NCBI GenBank assembly: GCA_016271365.2 | Contig: CM057449.1 | Coordinates: forward strand, 1,562,048,501 to 1,562,112,500 | Direction of reading: 5' to 3' | DNA from: Neoceratodus forsteri | Taxonomy: Eukaryota > Chordata > Ceratodontiformes > Ceratodontidae | DNA: 64,000 bases | Shown here: in pieces, positions 42,441 to 55,139 of the stretch | How positions within the stretch are numbered: the stretch's first letter is position 1 | How the letters are laid out: every line of letters starts with the position of its first letter | Translations under genes and position numbers: made by a program | Notes under the pieces: generated by a model | Databases searched by the model: none | Seen by the model: only the letters and a program-made list of their open reading frames with translations | What the model was told of the DNA's origin: nothing

Positions 42441-43663
42441 GCACATTGGACCACGGACTCTGCCCCAGCTACAGTCGATCACCTGTTTTCCCGTGTTTTC
42501 ACTGCACTTTTTCTTTTAATTCTTTCCAAGTAAACATCGCATTTGTTTGGTGTTTGCTATTTCTTTTATGTCTTCTCAGCCTACTTCAACATATGAATGC
42601 TCTATGAAGTGTGCCTGTGGCAAACAGATCCCCGACAAGGACAGCCATTCTGCTTGCCTCTTCTGTTTAGGCCCTGACCGATGACATCCAGGCCTGCGAG
42701 GCCTGCTGAAAGTTTAATCCGCCGCCAGAATATGACGCCAGAGGACCCTCGTGCCACATCCTCAAGCAGAAGGTCGCCCAGATGGAATGGGAGCTACAGG
42801 TCTGGAGCTCCTCCGCTTCCCCAGCACAGTCTTCCAGTTCTTCCTCCAAATCGAAGGAAAAATCGTCGGAGAAGCTCAAATATTGGTACCGTCCCCGGTC
42901 TTCCTTCCACGGGGGGTCAACCTCCATGGCCCAGCACTCTCTTTCTCCCTCAGGGCTGCCGGTGGCCCTGCCACTGACCTGAATCTCGGTGACTGGCAGC
43001 AGCTCTTTTCGGCAGGGTTTGTTGATCTCTGCCGCACAGCCCCTGCTTTTCCAGCCCTTGTTTTCAGCGGGCTCTTCGCAGGAGGCTCAACTGGAGCCCC
43101 TCCAGTTGGCATGGGTGCTGCTGGCGCCAGTTCTTGTCCTGACACCCGTCACCCATGCCTCCGGTGCCAGTCTCGGCCAGGAGCTGCGTTGGGCCTACCC
43201 TTCAGTTGCAGGGGAAGGCATTGCTGGGTACCAGCGTCCCTTTGAGCCCGGTTATAGCTTGGCAGAAGACACCAGGAGAAAGGACTGCTGTGTGACTGAA
43301 CTTCTCTACTGGGACTATATTGCCCTCCTTCCCTTCCCTCCACCCCCCCCCAGCCAAAGCTAGTTCTATTTTATAGGCACAGGATTTGACTGACAACAGG
43401 AACTTCCTGTTTAGGGGCAGGAAGTGTGATCACAGAACCACCAAGGACCCACCATCCTAGAAGGGCAAGAGTAGCTCTGGCCCCTCTAGCTGCTGGAGGT
43501 CTGCCTCTGAACAAGTAAGTGGTCTACTGAGAAATATAGGATATTCTTGTCTCAGAACAGGACAATCAGGAGCTTAAAGGGCACACAGGCAGAAAGTAAG
43601 GAGAGAGAGAAAAACAGAGGAAAGAGTAAGGATTGCAAACAGTTAAGGGGCCAGAAATAAGAC

Positions 43664-44565
43664 ATGATTGGAGTGGTGCAGTGCAGTGGCTGTGGAGCAG
43701 CAGTCTTCCGGGAGATGTTCTGGAGGATGCGGTGTTGTCCCATCTGCAGGCACCTCTCTGGGGTGAGGGAGGAGGTTGCTCATCTCCAGGCTGAGTTGGC
43801 CAGGATTTGTGGGACCTCCTCTTCCATCCAGGGACCACCAGTGCCACTGCCGTTGCCTCAGAGGTTGCCAAGAAAGAGGAGCGGTTGGACCACAGTGGGC
43901 TCAGGGAGGTGAGGGTGGTGAACAGAGGCACATCCCTCCAGTTGTACCTCTCCACAATTCCTATGCCATTCTGGCAAAGTGTGGTTCCTCTATGGAGGCA
44001 CCTACAGTGAAGACCAAGGAGGATGCTGGGAACCTCCACAAAGGAGACCCGCAGGGGAAGGAAACAACTCCTGGTGGGGGACTCCATTGTTAGGAAGGTA
44101 GAACTGGGCAAGGAAGGGGAGAGGGAGGTAAGGTGCCTGCCTGGCGCCATGGCTTGGAGGGACAGGGAGCGAATCCTTAGGATTGCCAGAGCAGCTGCAC
44201 AGGGGAGGGAGCTGGATGTCATTGTCCACTTAGGGACAAATGACCTGGCTAAGAAAGGGATTAGAGAAGTGCAGAAAGAGTTTGTGGAATTGGGGAGGGG
44301 CCTTAGTCAAGTAGCACACATGGTAACCTTCTCGGAGGTGCTACCCATCTATGGCATAGGAGAGGCTAGGGTGTTCCGCACCATGGGATTCAATCAGTGG
44401 TTGAAAAACTGGTGTGGAGCTCAGGGATTTGGCTTCATTGGGGACTGGGGGTCCACCTGGAATGATGCAAGCCTATACTGGCATGATGGGCTGCATCTGT
44501 CCGGGAGGGGAACCAGGATCCTAGGTGATAGGTTTAAATGCTTCATTGGCAAGCTTTTAAACTAG
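43664..44565 (+). pseudogene. CR1-d ORF1: zinc finger + SGNH esterase
   Basis: The N-terminal piece (43664-43912) has CSGCGAAVFREMFWRMRCCPICRHL, a Cys-rich finger, followed by a short coiled-coil-like stretch (EEVAHLQAELARI). After a frameshift near 43900 and a stop before 44023, the C-terminal piece (44023-44565) is an SGNH-hydrolase fold. The nucleophile block is LLVGDSIVRK, the Gly/Asn blocks lie in VIVHLGTNDLAKK, and the catalytic Asp-His is in WHDGLHLSGRG. This esterase is the known ORF1 domain of vertebrate CR1 elements and its cellular substrate is unclear. The catalytic Ser, Asn, Asp and His all seem kept, but the frame is broken. Confidence 0.85.
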
Positions 44566-44802
44566 CCAAGGGGGGAGGCACTGGAAAGGAGCAGGAAAAT
44601 CCTAGCCCCCCAAACAATCACGGTAGTAGTGTGCAAACACCAACATGGAGGTGTCGATAGGGAGAAGGGCAGGGGTAAATGGAGAAAGTGACAAAGGCAA
44701 GAAGGACAGGGATGGGGCAAAGGGGTAAGGCCACAGGAAATGGAGGGTAATGAGTACCAATGCTCGTGAGTCTGGGCAACAAGCTCCTGAGCTGGTGGCC
44801 TA

Positions 44803-47500
44803 ATGGAAGAGGGATGCCTGGATATCGAGGCAGTCACAGAAACATGGTACACAGAGAACCATGACTGGGATGTTAACATACCAGGGTACATAACCAACAG
44901 GAGAGACAGGCAGGGAGAAGAGGGGAGGAGTAGCTCTCATGTAAAGGAAGGGATAAAAGCAACTGAACAAAAGAGTAAACAGGGAGGAGAGGAGGCACTG
45001 TGGGTCACCTTGGAGACTGGAAAGGGCACCACAATCCGCATAGGGTTGTGTACAGACCCCATGTCGGGGAAGGAATGGACAAGGATATGATGGAAGGCAT
45101 CCTTAGAATGGCAGAGAAAGGGAGATACTGTTGATGGGAGACCTGAATATGCCAGATGTTAACTGGAGCACATTTGCTGCAGCCACATCCAAGAGCAGGG
45201 CCATTCTTGATGCCTTACAAGTGGCAGGCATTAGACAGCTAGTTTCGAACCCACTCGTGAGGGAGCAATCTTAGACCCCTGACTTTCAAATGGGGTAGTG
45301 AGAGGATCTCAGATCTAGAAGTGGGTTGCCATCTGGGGACAAGTGACCATCAAACAGTGTGGTTCACGTTAAACTCAGCTACAGAGTCAAGCCATACAAA
45401 AGTGAGGGTACTGGACTTTAGGAGGGCTGACTTTGGCAAGATGGGAGAGTGCCTCAGAAAAGCACTAGCAAACAGGCTAGAAGGAGGTGTGGAGCAACAA
45501 TGGGGAATTATCAAAACTGCCATCACAGAGGCAACAAGCCTTTGTGTGAAGCAAATAAACAAATCAAAACGAAAGAAAAAGCCACTATGGTTCTCAAGAG
45601 AGGTGGCTTTGAAAGTCAGGAAGAAAAGATAGCATTCCGAAGTATAAGGAACACAGAAGGAGCAGGACAGAGAGCTGTACCAGTTAAGGCAGAAAGAAGC
45701 AGGGAGGGAAGTCAGAATAGCAAAGGCCCAAACTGAGGAAAGATAGCCAACTCAGTTAAGAAGGGGATAAAACCTTTATAGGTACATCAGCAGCGTAGAA
45801 AGACAAAGGAGGGATAGTGAGGCTAAATAGAATGAACGGTGGGTGGGCAGAGGGGGACAGTGAAAAAGCAGGAATACTGAACTAATATTTCTGCTCAGTA
45901 TTCACAAAAGAGGAGGGAAGTGCCTAATCCAATTAACAGAAGCACTCTTGATAGGGGGGTCGATCCCAGTCCTTTCACAGAAGAATGGGTTCTGCAAGAA
46001 CTCCTAAAACTGAAGGTGGACAAAGCAATGGGTCCTGATGGAATTCACCCCAGAATTCTAAAAGAATTAAGGAAGGAACTAGTGAAACCACTGGCTACTC
46101 TTTTTAATAAATCATGGGAGGATGGTGTGGTACCCGAGGACTGTAGGAAGGCGGATGTGATTCCCCTTCACAAAAGTGGGACCAAGACAGAGGCAGGAAA
46201 CTACAGACCTGTCAGTCTGACCTCTGTGGTAGGGAAAGTGATGGAGTCACTTCTGAAGGAAAGAATAGTTGAGTACCTAGAGGTCAGTGGAGCACAGGAT
46301 CCAAGACAGCATGGGTTCACAGCGGGAAGGTCATGTCAGACAAATCTAATAGATTTCTTTGACTGGGTGACCAAAGTAGTAGACCAGGGAGGGGCTGTGG
46401 ACATGGCCTACCTAGACTTTAGCAAGGCATTTGACACAGTCCCACACAAAAGATTATTAGTCAAATTAACCAGCCTGGGAGTGGGTCCCAGGGTGGTAGC
46501 CTGGGTAAAACATTGGCTGGACAACAGGACACAGAAGGTAATTGTAAATGGAGTCCACTGAAGAAAGGGTAGTTACTAGTGGGGTACCGAGGTTCAGTAT
46601 TGGGTCCAGTCCTTTTAATGTCTTCATCAGTGGCATTGTAGAGGACTGGAGGAAAGTATGCCTTTTGCAGATGACAAAGATCTGCAACAGGGTTGATACA
46701 CAAGGAGGCGTGAAAGGATGAAAAGGGACTTGGCAAGGTTGGAGGAATGGTCAGACGATGGCAGCTAGGATTCAATGCAAAAAGTGCAAAATAATGCACC
46801 TGGGAAACAAGAACCCAGGGAAGAATACACAATGGTGGGGAGGTAGTAACAGCAACAAAACAGGAAAGGGACCTGGGGTAATCATATCAGATGACCTTAA
46901 GGTTAGCAAGCAATGTGAGAAGGCAGTAGGGAGGGCCGGGGTATACTGGGATGTACAGGGAGAGGCATCAGCAGCAGAAACAGGAAGTTGTTATCCTCTC
47001 TGTACAGACAGTTGGTGAGACCCCATCTGGAATACTGTGTCCAGTTCTGGAGACCCCATCTCCAAAGAACATAGACAGGATAGAGGTAGTCCAGAGGAGG
47101 GCAACTAAAATGGTGCAGGGTCTGCAAGAGAAGCCGTATGAGGAGAGACTAAAGGAGCTTAATATGTATACCCTTGAGGAAAGAAGGGAGAGGGGGACAT
47201 GATAGAAACTTCAAGTACCTCAAGGGAATCAACAAAGTCCAAGAAGGTAGCATCTTTCAGAAAAGAGACTTGCAAGAACAAGGGACACAATTTAAAGATA
47301 GAAGGAGGGGGTTCAGGGCAATTTGAGGAAGTATTATTTCACAGAGAGGTAGTGGATGCATGGAACAGCCTTCCTGAGGAAGTTGGGGTCTAAAACTGTG
47401 GGAGAATTCAAGAATGCATGGGACAGACATGAGGCAATTCTTGTGGGGGGCAGGGAGATATAGGCTGTTGGTTAACTAGGATCTGCGGCCTATCCTGTAG
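44803..47500 (+). pseudogene. CR1-d ORF2: AP endonuclease + reverse transcriptase
   Basis: The endonuclease begins at 44803 (GCLDIEAVTETWYTENHDWD) and continues in pieces: LLMGDLNMPDVNW near 45128-45165, and HLGTSDHQTVWF at 45321. The best-kept RT piece is 45920-46561 (213 residues), with KAMGPDGIHPRILKELRKEL, GNYRPVSLTSVVGKVMESLL, QHGFTAGRSCQTNL and motif A AYLDFSKAFDTVPHKRLLVK, Asp intact. The motif C region near 46665 lacks a base (LLQMTKIC in place of FADDTKIC). The C-terminal block, [32 protein letters not shown], is at 46990-47200. Inactive through frameshifts. Confidence 0.87.
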
Positions 47501-49299
47501 GTAGGGAAATGGGCAGACTAGATGGGCCTAGCGGTCCTTATCTGCCGGCAAAGTCTATGTTTCTATGGTTTACCCCACCAGCCATTGCCGGTGGAGCCCT
47601 CTTCTCTGGCGCCAGTGTCTTCTCAGACACCAGTGCATTCTGCCCCAGCATCACCCAGGCTGACACCCACTGGACCACCCCTACACTCCTGCAGCCTGCA
47701 AGTCTGGCGCCAGTGTTGCCCCCTGATGCCGGCAGGGCCTTCGCCAGCACTTCCACTGCCTATGCCAGAGGAACCTATGCCCAGCCTCCTGCTTCTGCAA
47801 CCTGCAGGACCAACGCCTGTGCGTCTTCCCATACCTGCTGGACTACAGCCTGGATATCCAATGCCTGCCGGTCCAGGACCAGCCTACCCGTATCTGGTCG
47901 GGCTTCAGCCACTATACACTTGTCCTGCGCCAGGTGGCCTGGCACCAATGCTCGTGGATTGCCACGGCCTGATTATGGCACTCTGGGTGTTCATGCAGTC
48001 CCAGGCTCCTCAGCCAGGCCTGCCTCAGTCCCCTCACCCAGAGGGGCCTCCCAGAGGCAACATGTTGCCGGTCTCCGCTCATCCGCCTCCTGGCATCCCC
48101 CCCCTTTTGCATACGGACGCTGGTACCACTGTCCGCCCAGCTGACCCACCCCTCGGTGACAGTGGACTGGAGGGCTCTACCTCTGATGATGAGGACAACT
48201 CAGGGTCTTCTTTACTAGAAGGTGCCTATTCAGGGGATGATGGCAAGCCCGTTACTATCCCTAAGTCTCCTCCGGATGATCTCACCTTAATGGCTATCAT
48301 GTGGCATATTCAGAACACAGTGGGCTGGGAAACAGAGGAGCAGGACCCGGAGAGTCCCTGCCAGGCTTATCTGTCTCTGCCAGTGTGACATTCCCCCTCT
48401 GATGGTCCCCTCTGAAGGTGGAGTCATATGATAACATCATCAGAGCTGCTTGGCTTCACCCGCATACAGTCACTGTGTTGCCAAAAAAAGACACACTGGT
48501 TATACCACCTCTAGCCAGCAAGTCCTTCTTCAGGGGGCATCCAAAGGCCAACTCAGTGGTCAGTGCAGCTCATGACCGCACCAAGCATCCGAAATACCTC
48601 AGTGCTCTCCCTTCAGACAGGTAGTCGAGGCAGCTAGACCAGGTGGGCAAGTGTGCCTTTGCCTCAGCCACTCTTGCTATCAGGGCCCTTAACTATCTGG
48701 CTTACATGGTGCAATACCAGAATTTGTCGTGTGGCCAGGCTCAGGAGGCGGTTATCGACAGTGCCTGATGACCCTTCCAAACAGCAGGCCCAGAAAACTG
48801 GGTCCAACATCAGTACCCATGTCCTTTAGGCAGCGTACAATGCTGTGGACGCCTCTGGATGTGCGGCAGCAGTAGGCATTGACCAGCACCACCCCTGGCT
48901 GAGGGTCTCAGGCTTTGCCCCTGACATACAGTCCAGTATTCTGGATGCCCCCTTTCGTGGGTCTGATCTGTTCGGGGGCAATGTCCAGGACATTATCTCC
49001 GAGCTTCAAAACTCGAGGCGGGGCTGAAGTCAGTCCACCAAATGTACCACACCCAGCCAAAAATGGGTCATAGAGCCCCCTTTCATCGCTTCTCTAAGAG
49101 ATAGCCTAGAGCCCCTGCCAAAGCCTCAGGAAAGCACAAGCAGGGTGCAGCCCTGCCTGTGCTTTCCTTTTTCCCTCCCCGGGCAGACAGAGGTGCCCCC
49201 ACAGTCCAGTCAGGGGCTGCTTCCTCCCCTGCTGTAGAGTTTCAGGATGTGTCAGTAGGGAGTCGATTCTCCCTTCACCTAGAGCAGTAGAGGACCATT

Positions 49300-49660
49300 C
49301 CAGTCAACAGCTGGGCTTTAGCTCATAAAGCAAGGATACACTGTAGAATTTCTGGAGTGCCCCCCTTCCAGTCCACCAAAGGCATCCATCCGCATGTCCA
49401 CCAAGCCACGTGCCTCTCATAACAGCAGAGATTCAGGTCCTGCTGCTAAAGAAGGTCATCGAGCCCATGCCTCCCTCCCAACAAGGTCAGGGATATTTCT
49501 TCCATTTCTTTCTGGTTCCTAAGAAAACGAGGGACCTCCACCCAGTCCTGAACTTGAGCAGTCTCAGTTTGTAAATAGAGTACAAATGTTTCAGGATGGT
49601 CACTTTACAGGACCTACTGCCACTGCTCCACCAGGGGGACTGGCTATGCTCCTTGGATAT
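49300..49660 (+). pseudogene. Outer DIRS RT, N-terminal part
   Basis: After the gag-like part, the frames in 49300-49660 read as the DIRS RT start: ISGVPPFQSTKGIHPHVHQA, SSSPCLPPNKVRDI..SFWFLRKRGTSTQS (compare the FFLVPKKTGDLRPILDFS block in the inner copy). The YAPW stretch at about 49645-49660 corresponds to LCSLDM before motif A. It is cut there by CR1-e. Confidence 0.65.
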
Positions 49661-49950
49661 ATGAACATACATACAAAATTGCTAGCAGATAAAGGCCATT
49701 ATGATCTGTCTAGTCTGCTCGAGTGTGCAGCTCAGCTATGAGATTTCAGTATCGCTGCCCCCTTCTCCCCCTGCCTCCGAATTCCCTCACTCCCTCCCCT
49801 TCCACCATCCCCCTTCCTCAGTGTGATTTTCCCAATAAGCCTGTCCCACCCGCTTTTAAATCCACCCACAGTTTGGGCTGAAACCAATTCTTCCGGAAGC
49901 TTATTCCATTCTGAGAGCACCCTTTCGGTGCAGAAATGCCTCCTTGCATC

Positions 49951-50195
49951 TTTTTTTTTTTTTATTATTATTTTATTATTTATTTATTTATTTTGTTACC
50001 CGGGTAAACATATGAGCCAAGGTCTTTGACCCGGGACTGAAGTACAGTCACAAGATGCTAGTAAAGATTACAAGGTATCTTATACATTTACATTCACTGG
50101 ATACAAACAGTACAAAATAGAACGTACAATATAGACAAACAATCTATTAATACAAAATGTTTAAAAATAGAGTGACATTGTACACCCTTTAAAAT
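49951..50195 (-). mobile_element. Short LINE-tail insertion within CR1-e
   Basis: A T run followed by (TTTA)n-like sequence and ttgttacccgggtaaacatatgagcc interrupts the CR1-e C-terminal region between ctccttgcatc (49950) and ttaaaatatgctgc (about 50190). It resembles the reversed LINE tails at 4545 and 29249. Confidence 0.55.
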
Positions 50196-50679
50196 ATGCT
50201 GCTTTAAATCCCTCCTCCCTCCAGCTTTAGATGATGCCCCCTTGTTATCCCGGCATCTTTTACGTTAAACAAGCCCTCAGTGTTGACCTTGTTTATGCCC
50301 TTAAGGTACTTCAGTTTCTATCATGTCCCCCCCAGCCCCGTCTCTCCTTCAGTGTGTACATGTCAAGTTCATTTAGTCTCTCCTGATAAGGCTTGTGCTG
50401 TAGACCCCGAACCATCTTGGTCACCCTACGCTACACACTCTCCAGGAGGTTTGTCCTTTTTTAGGTGAGGATGACAGAACTGGAACCTGTACTCAATTTT
50501 TGGTCTCACCAGAGATCTGTACAGGGGTATTATGATCTCAGTCCTCCTAGATGTGAGCTCCCTATTGATGCAGCCCAGCATTCTTGTAGCTTTTAGTCAG
50601 CCACTTGCAAGGCGCTTGTGCAGATCAAGCCAAGTCTTTGATGGTAACCCTTATGTCTCTCTTCCTCTCTCTACTACTT

Positions 50680-52811
50680 TCAACCCCACCCCCACCCAGT
50701 ACTCCTCCCTTGGGTTTCGTGTGCCAAGGTGCATAACCTTGCATTTCTTGGTGTTAAAAGCCAGTTGCCAGGTATTTGACCATCTCTCCAATTTAGCCAG
50801 GTCCTCTTGTAACTCCTATCTACCATCCTCTGTATCCACTCATCCACATAGTTTAGTATCGTCCTCAAAGATGCAGATTTTACCCCTAATCCTTTCTGCT
50901 ATGTCCCCAATGTAGACATTGAAAAACACAGGGCCAAGAACAGAGCCCTGTGGTACCCTGCTGGTGACCATCCTAGGTTCTGAGATTCTCTCCCCCACCA
51001 CCACCACCACGCACTGACTTCTGTTCTGTAACCAGCTCTTAATCCATTCCGTTAGCTTCCCCCCATCCCCAGCCCCTCTAGCTTGCTGACCAGCCTTCTG
51101 TGTGAGACTGAGTCAAACGCTTTGAAAAAGTCTAAAGTAGATCCACCGCCTGTCCCATGTCCACTGCCCTCGTGACCCAGTCAAAGAAGTCGACCAGATT
51201 TGTCTGGCACTATCTTCCTGACTTGAAACCATGTTGTCTAGGGTCTTGGAACCCACTTGACCCCAAGTAGTCTATCAGTCTTTCTTTAAAGATGGATTCC
51301 ATCAGCTTACCCACAGTGGAGGTCAAGCTGATGGGGCGATAGTTGCCCAGGTCATCCCTAGGTCCATTCTTGTGGAGTGGCACCACATGTGCCAACCTCC
51401 AGTCCCTTGGTACCATCCCAGTCACTAGAGAGGAAGTAAACAGGCTTGCCAAAAGGCTAGCCAGAATGTTGGCCATCTCTTTAAATACCCTTGGGTGTTC
51501 TTTGTCCGGTCCCAGTGCCTTTTCCACCTGGATGGCCCTGAGACCCTTTAACACTGTTTCTTTTGAGATGGGTGCTTCCAGATCCCCCCTACCCCTTGAA
51601 GCAGCTTCCCTACTGCTCCTAGGTACTAGTCCCTCTTTTTCCCTTGTGAAGACTGAACTGAAGTACTGATTTAATACTTCAGCCTGCTCCTCACTACTCT
51701 CTGCCCATCTCCCCGCCTTCTTTGGTCTCACAATACCCTCCTTCCTCTTCCTGTTTTTCCTTTACATACTGGTAGAAGACCTTTTCTCCTGTCTTGATTC
51801 CCTCAGCCAATTGGAGCTCCCGCCTTGCTTTCATCACCCTGACAGTTCTACTTACCTCCTTGGACTTCATCAGGTAAGCTTTCCTATCCTCATCCCTCTT
51901 TGTTTGCTTATATTTATGAAAGGCTATTCTTTTCTCCTTCATCCTATGTGCAACTTCAGCGGTGAGCCAGCTAGGCCATTTTTGTCTGGTGTTCTTGCTC
52001 CTGATTTTGGTACAGGACTGTGTAGCCTCTGCGATGCTAGCCTTTATTGCTTCCCATCTCTGCTCTACCTCCATCTCCGGCCTAATCTTAGAGAGATGTA
52101 CCTTCAGGATTTTTCCCATCCTTCCAGAATCTGCCCTTTTGAAGTCAACTACCTTGGTATGAGTCTTTGATTTTTTATGTCCTCCTCCCAGGATGAACCA
52201 TGCTATTCTGTGGTTGCTCCCTGCCAGTGGATCCTCTACCTTAATATTATGGACACGGTCTCCATTGGCTAAAACCAAATCCAGAATCACATCATCCCTA
52301 GGCTCTCTGACCCCCTGCTCCAAAAAGCCATCCTGGAAGGCATCCAGGACTTACCTTTCCTTGGAGCTGGTAGTTAATAGTATTTCCCAGTTAACTCCTG
52401 GAAGGTTGAAGTCACCAGTAAGTACCACATTGCCTTTGCCTGCCTGAGTACAAATCTGTTCACTTAGCTTCTTGTCTTCCTCAGCTCCCTGCGAGGGTGA
52501 TCTATAGACCACTCCCATTCTGACCTTCTCCTCCCTTGGCGACCAGAGCTGCACCCAAAGGGCTTCAGGTTTCCCCTCTGCTTCATGATCCCTTGTGCAG
52601 GTTATGTATTCCCTCATGAACAGAGCCACCTCCCTCCCTTCCCTACATCCCTATCCTTCCTGTACAGCTTGTAACCTAGCACCTTAAGATCCCAATCATT
52701 GTGACTGGATGTCCATGTCTCAGAGATGGCCATGATGTCCACCTCACTCTCCACCATCAACACTTGCAAGATTTTCATTTTATTTGCTAGGCTTCTGGCA
52801 TTTAAGGACAA
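50680..52811 (-). pseudogene. CR1-e ORF2: AP endonuclease + reverse transcriptase
   Basis: 52811-52614 starts the endonuclease (SLNARSLANKMKILQVLMVE, VDIMAISETWTSSHNDWDLK). 52629-52351 continues with VVYRSPSQ and NVVLTGDFNLPGVNWEILL (catalytic block kept). 52323-51694 has DVILDLVLANGDRVHNIKVE, then GSNHRIAWF, and the charged linker. 51731-51210 is the RT start: AIQVEKALGPDKEHPRVFKE, PRDDLGNYRPISLTSTVGKLMES, then GFQDPRQHGFKSGR. Motif A and C regions beyond 51200 are shifted in frame. Inactive. Confidence 0.84.
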
Positions 52812-53096
52812 CCTTCCATCCCTCGCATTTTCCTTGTCCCTTGTGCCCTTCCCCAGTACCTGGCTTTTCTATCCCCTACAGTATTTCCCACTGTCTTGTT
52901 TAACTGCCTTCCTTGCCCCCATGTCTGGTCTTCTGCTACTCTATCCCCTTTAATAACTCCCTCAGTCTTGCTTTCCTGCCCCCCTTGCCCCCTCCAAGTG
53001 ATTTCTTCTCATACCCGTCATCCCCAACCAGGGGGGCCAACAGTCTCCCTCTCCATGCGTCCCAGACTTCTTTCCAAGCCTGGGCCCCCCCCTTTC

Positions 53097-54383
53097 CTAG
53101 TTTAAATTATAAGAGGTGGTCAGAAATTCACTCCACCTCTGCTTCAGGACAGCTGAGCCTTCCTTGCTAAGGTGGAGTCTGTCCTGGGCATGCAAGTTTT
53201 TGCTTACCCATGTGGACACCCATCCCCCCACCAGCCCAAACCCCATAGCCTTGCACCATTCTGCCAACCAGACATTAAATTCTATAATTTTTTGCTTCCT
53301 ATCTGAATTTGTCTTAGGAACTGGTAGGACTTCAGAGAAGGCCACTGTTGTGCCTTCAATGCTGCATATCCTGGCCAGTTCTTTGAACCTTGCTTGTACC
53401 TCCATCACACTGTTGTCCGCTAGATCATTTTTGCCAAGGTGCACCACAATGTGAGGCTTTCCACCTTGCCCCTTTACACATGTGGGAATAATTAGTAGCA
53501 CATTGTGTGACGTCATGCCTGGCATATACTCCACCGAGATTAAACTTTCCTTCCTCCCCCCAGTCTGATCCCTTCAGTATGGAGTCCCCTAATATGAGAC
53601 ACCACGGCCCACCCCTCCTGCTCCTTTGTGCTTTCTTCCCCCTTCTGTCCCTTGTCAGGTTTATCACTTCCTGTCACCATATCCTTTTTCTTCATTGCCT
53701 CTGGTTGTTCTTCCCCTGTGCGCCTTTCATTATTCATTATGCCTCTTATCAGTCTCTGTGGGCTGGCCCCCTGTAAAACCATGTCTTTCTCACTTATTTC
53801 AGTACTCCTGTTTGTCACCTTTGCCTTTCTCTTCTCCCTGGCATCACTGTCCTCCATCCCCGTGACTGACCACTTTCACTCAACTCTAGTCCTTCTCTCC
53901 TGCCAACAGCTCATATCGTTTGCTAGTTGGTATCCCTATATATGGTGTCGTTCCTACCCCTGCTGTTTGTTTCAGCTCCACTCTTGGAGTCTTCGCCCCC
54001 CTGTGGTCCTCTCTCCCCAGTATGATCTTTCCCCTTGTCATCTCTCCTCGCCACCTGGTGACAAAATCTGCACCTTCCCCTTCTGTCCTCGCAGCTTGTC
54101 CCAGGGTAGGTCCCCCCTCTTGACCTCCACTCTCGTCTTGTGTCTCTCCTGCACTTTCCCCTCTTGCTCCTTGCCCCATATGCTGCTGTATCTTGGAGGT
54201 TTCCAGCAACCCCCTTATTGCTTTTATTTCCTCCTCAAGATTTGCCAGCTGCCTACATACCAGGCAATCCCTGGCCTTCCACATTCTGTCCAGAAAAAAC
54301 ACTGCCCCACAGTTGTTACAGCAAACTCTCCTTCCCAGAGCTTTCCAGTGTGCTGTCTGCTTCTCCCAGACTCCCCTCCCCAT
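53097..54383 (-). pseudogene. CR1-e ORF1: zinc finger + SGNH esterase
   Basis: 54383-53886 has the finger CCNNCGAVFFLDRMWKARDC then LVCRQL, followed by a Glu/Lys-rich helix (ANLEEEIKAIRGLLE) and a disordered Gly/Glu-rich stretch. 53667-53425 carries the nucleophile block LILGDSILKG. 53534-53097 carries VVHLGKNDLADN (family GTND, so Thr is Lys here), VAFSEVLPVPKTNSD and the Asp-His block DRLHLSKEG. The layout equals that of CR1-d ORF1. A frame change lies between 53500 and 53430. Confidence 0.84.
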
Positions 54384-55139
54384 CTACCTGCCTGTTGCCT
54401 AGGGTTAAACCTCCTGTTCACCTGGTGCCCTCTTCCCCCTGTCTGATGCATCCTCTGGAACTCAGGAATAAACCTCGTGTTCTCACATATACAGTTGCTC
54501 CATGCTTGCAGCACTGCAGCACCTTAAAGTTAAAACCGTTCAAAAAAAATCTTAATCCGCCTCAATGTAGTGCAAACTACTAACAGTATGAACCCGTTAT
54601 CACAGCATCATTGACTTATCTTAAGCTCTAATGGTGTTATCAGGAGCTAACAGTGTATACCAGATAGCGTTGTAGCATGGTCTTAACTAAGATCCACAGA
54701 GTTGAAATTGTCTAACCAACAATTTATATGTAAGATCTAACAGATTAACAAAAGCTAAAAGTGTGTTACAGATAGTACAACAGCTTTGACTTGCAAAGGC
54801 CAAACAGCTTAAATGAGAATCTAGCAGAGTTAACAAGAGCCAACTCTGAGCACCAGATCTCACAGCAACAATGAGCAGTTTCATCAGCCCCTCCTCCTAA
54901 TGATTATTTAATTGTTCGTTAGCTATCAACCCGCCCCCCGGGCATCCTTATATGCTCCACCCATCGGACTCATTATTTAATAAACTGTGAAGGAGGGGGT
55001 AGGTGGGAGGGCCAAAAAGTGTTCCTCCAGCTAGCAGTCTCTTCTCTCAGCTCCATTCTCTGCCACACTCTGAAAATGAAAGTCCCAGTGCAGGGGAGAG
55101 GGGGTCCCGTTATAGGGACGCAACCGCCTCAGCCGCTGT

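Larger units (their letters stand above)
43260..47570 (+). mobile_element. CR1-d, near full-length
   Basis: This plus-strand CR1 has both ORFs. Outer DIRS gag sequence stops near 43260 and resumes at 47572 (accccaccagccattgccgg) directly after the CR1 3' end (ctatgtttctatg). The left boundary is approximate (43255-43370). Confidence 0.85.
42568..49025 (+). pseudogene. Outer DIRS gag-like ORF (split by CR1-d, decayed)
   Basis: It starts at ATG 42568 with MSSQPTSTYECSMKCACGKQ then IPDKDSHSACLFCLGPDR and a stop. The Cys/His pattern (CxC...HxxCxxC) is the same zinc-binding start as in the inner DIRS at 58005. Decayed Pro/Ser-rich sequence follows to about 43260. After CR1-d the ORF resumes at 47572 with a long Pro-rich piece (to 48388), then the conserved block SYDNIIRAAWLHPHTVTVLP, SAAHDRTKHPKYLSALPSD and SRQLDQVGKCAFASATLAIR (48420-48740), ending near 49025 (DLFGGNVQDII). 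The role is presumably nucleocapsid-like. Multiple stops are present. Confidence 0.75.
49661..55135 (-). mobile_element. CR1-e, full-length or nearly so, opposite strand
   Basis: The 3' end at about 49661 reads on the minus strand as ...cataatggcctttatctgctagcaattttg.., a different CR1 subfamily from CR1-a to -d. Two ORFs (ORF1 about 54383-53097, ORF2 about 52811-50680) and a 5' leader of about 0.6 kb are present. The outer DIRS RT is interrupted near motif A and resumes near 55140. Confidence 0.83.

Noticed and set aside
42681..43363. Overlapping ORFs of 98-164 residues as independent genes
   Set aside because: They are frames of the decayed outer DIRS gag-like region downstream of its zinc-finger start.
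53628..54446. 272-residue plus-strand ORF
   Set aside because: It is antisense to CR1-e ORF1, which has recognisable zinc-finger and esterase motifs.
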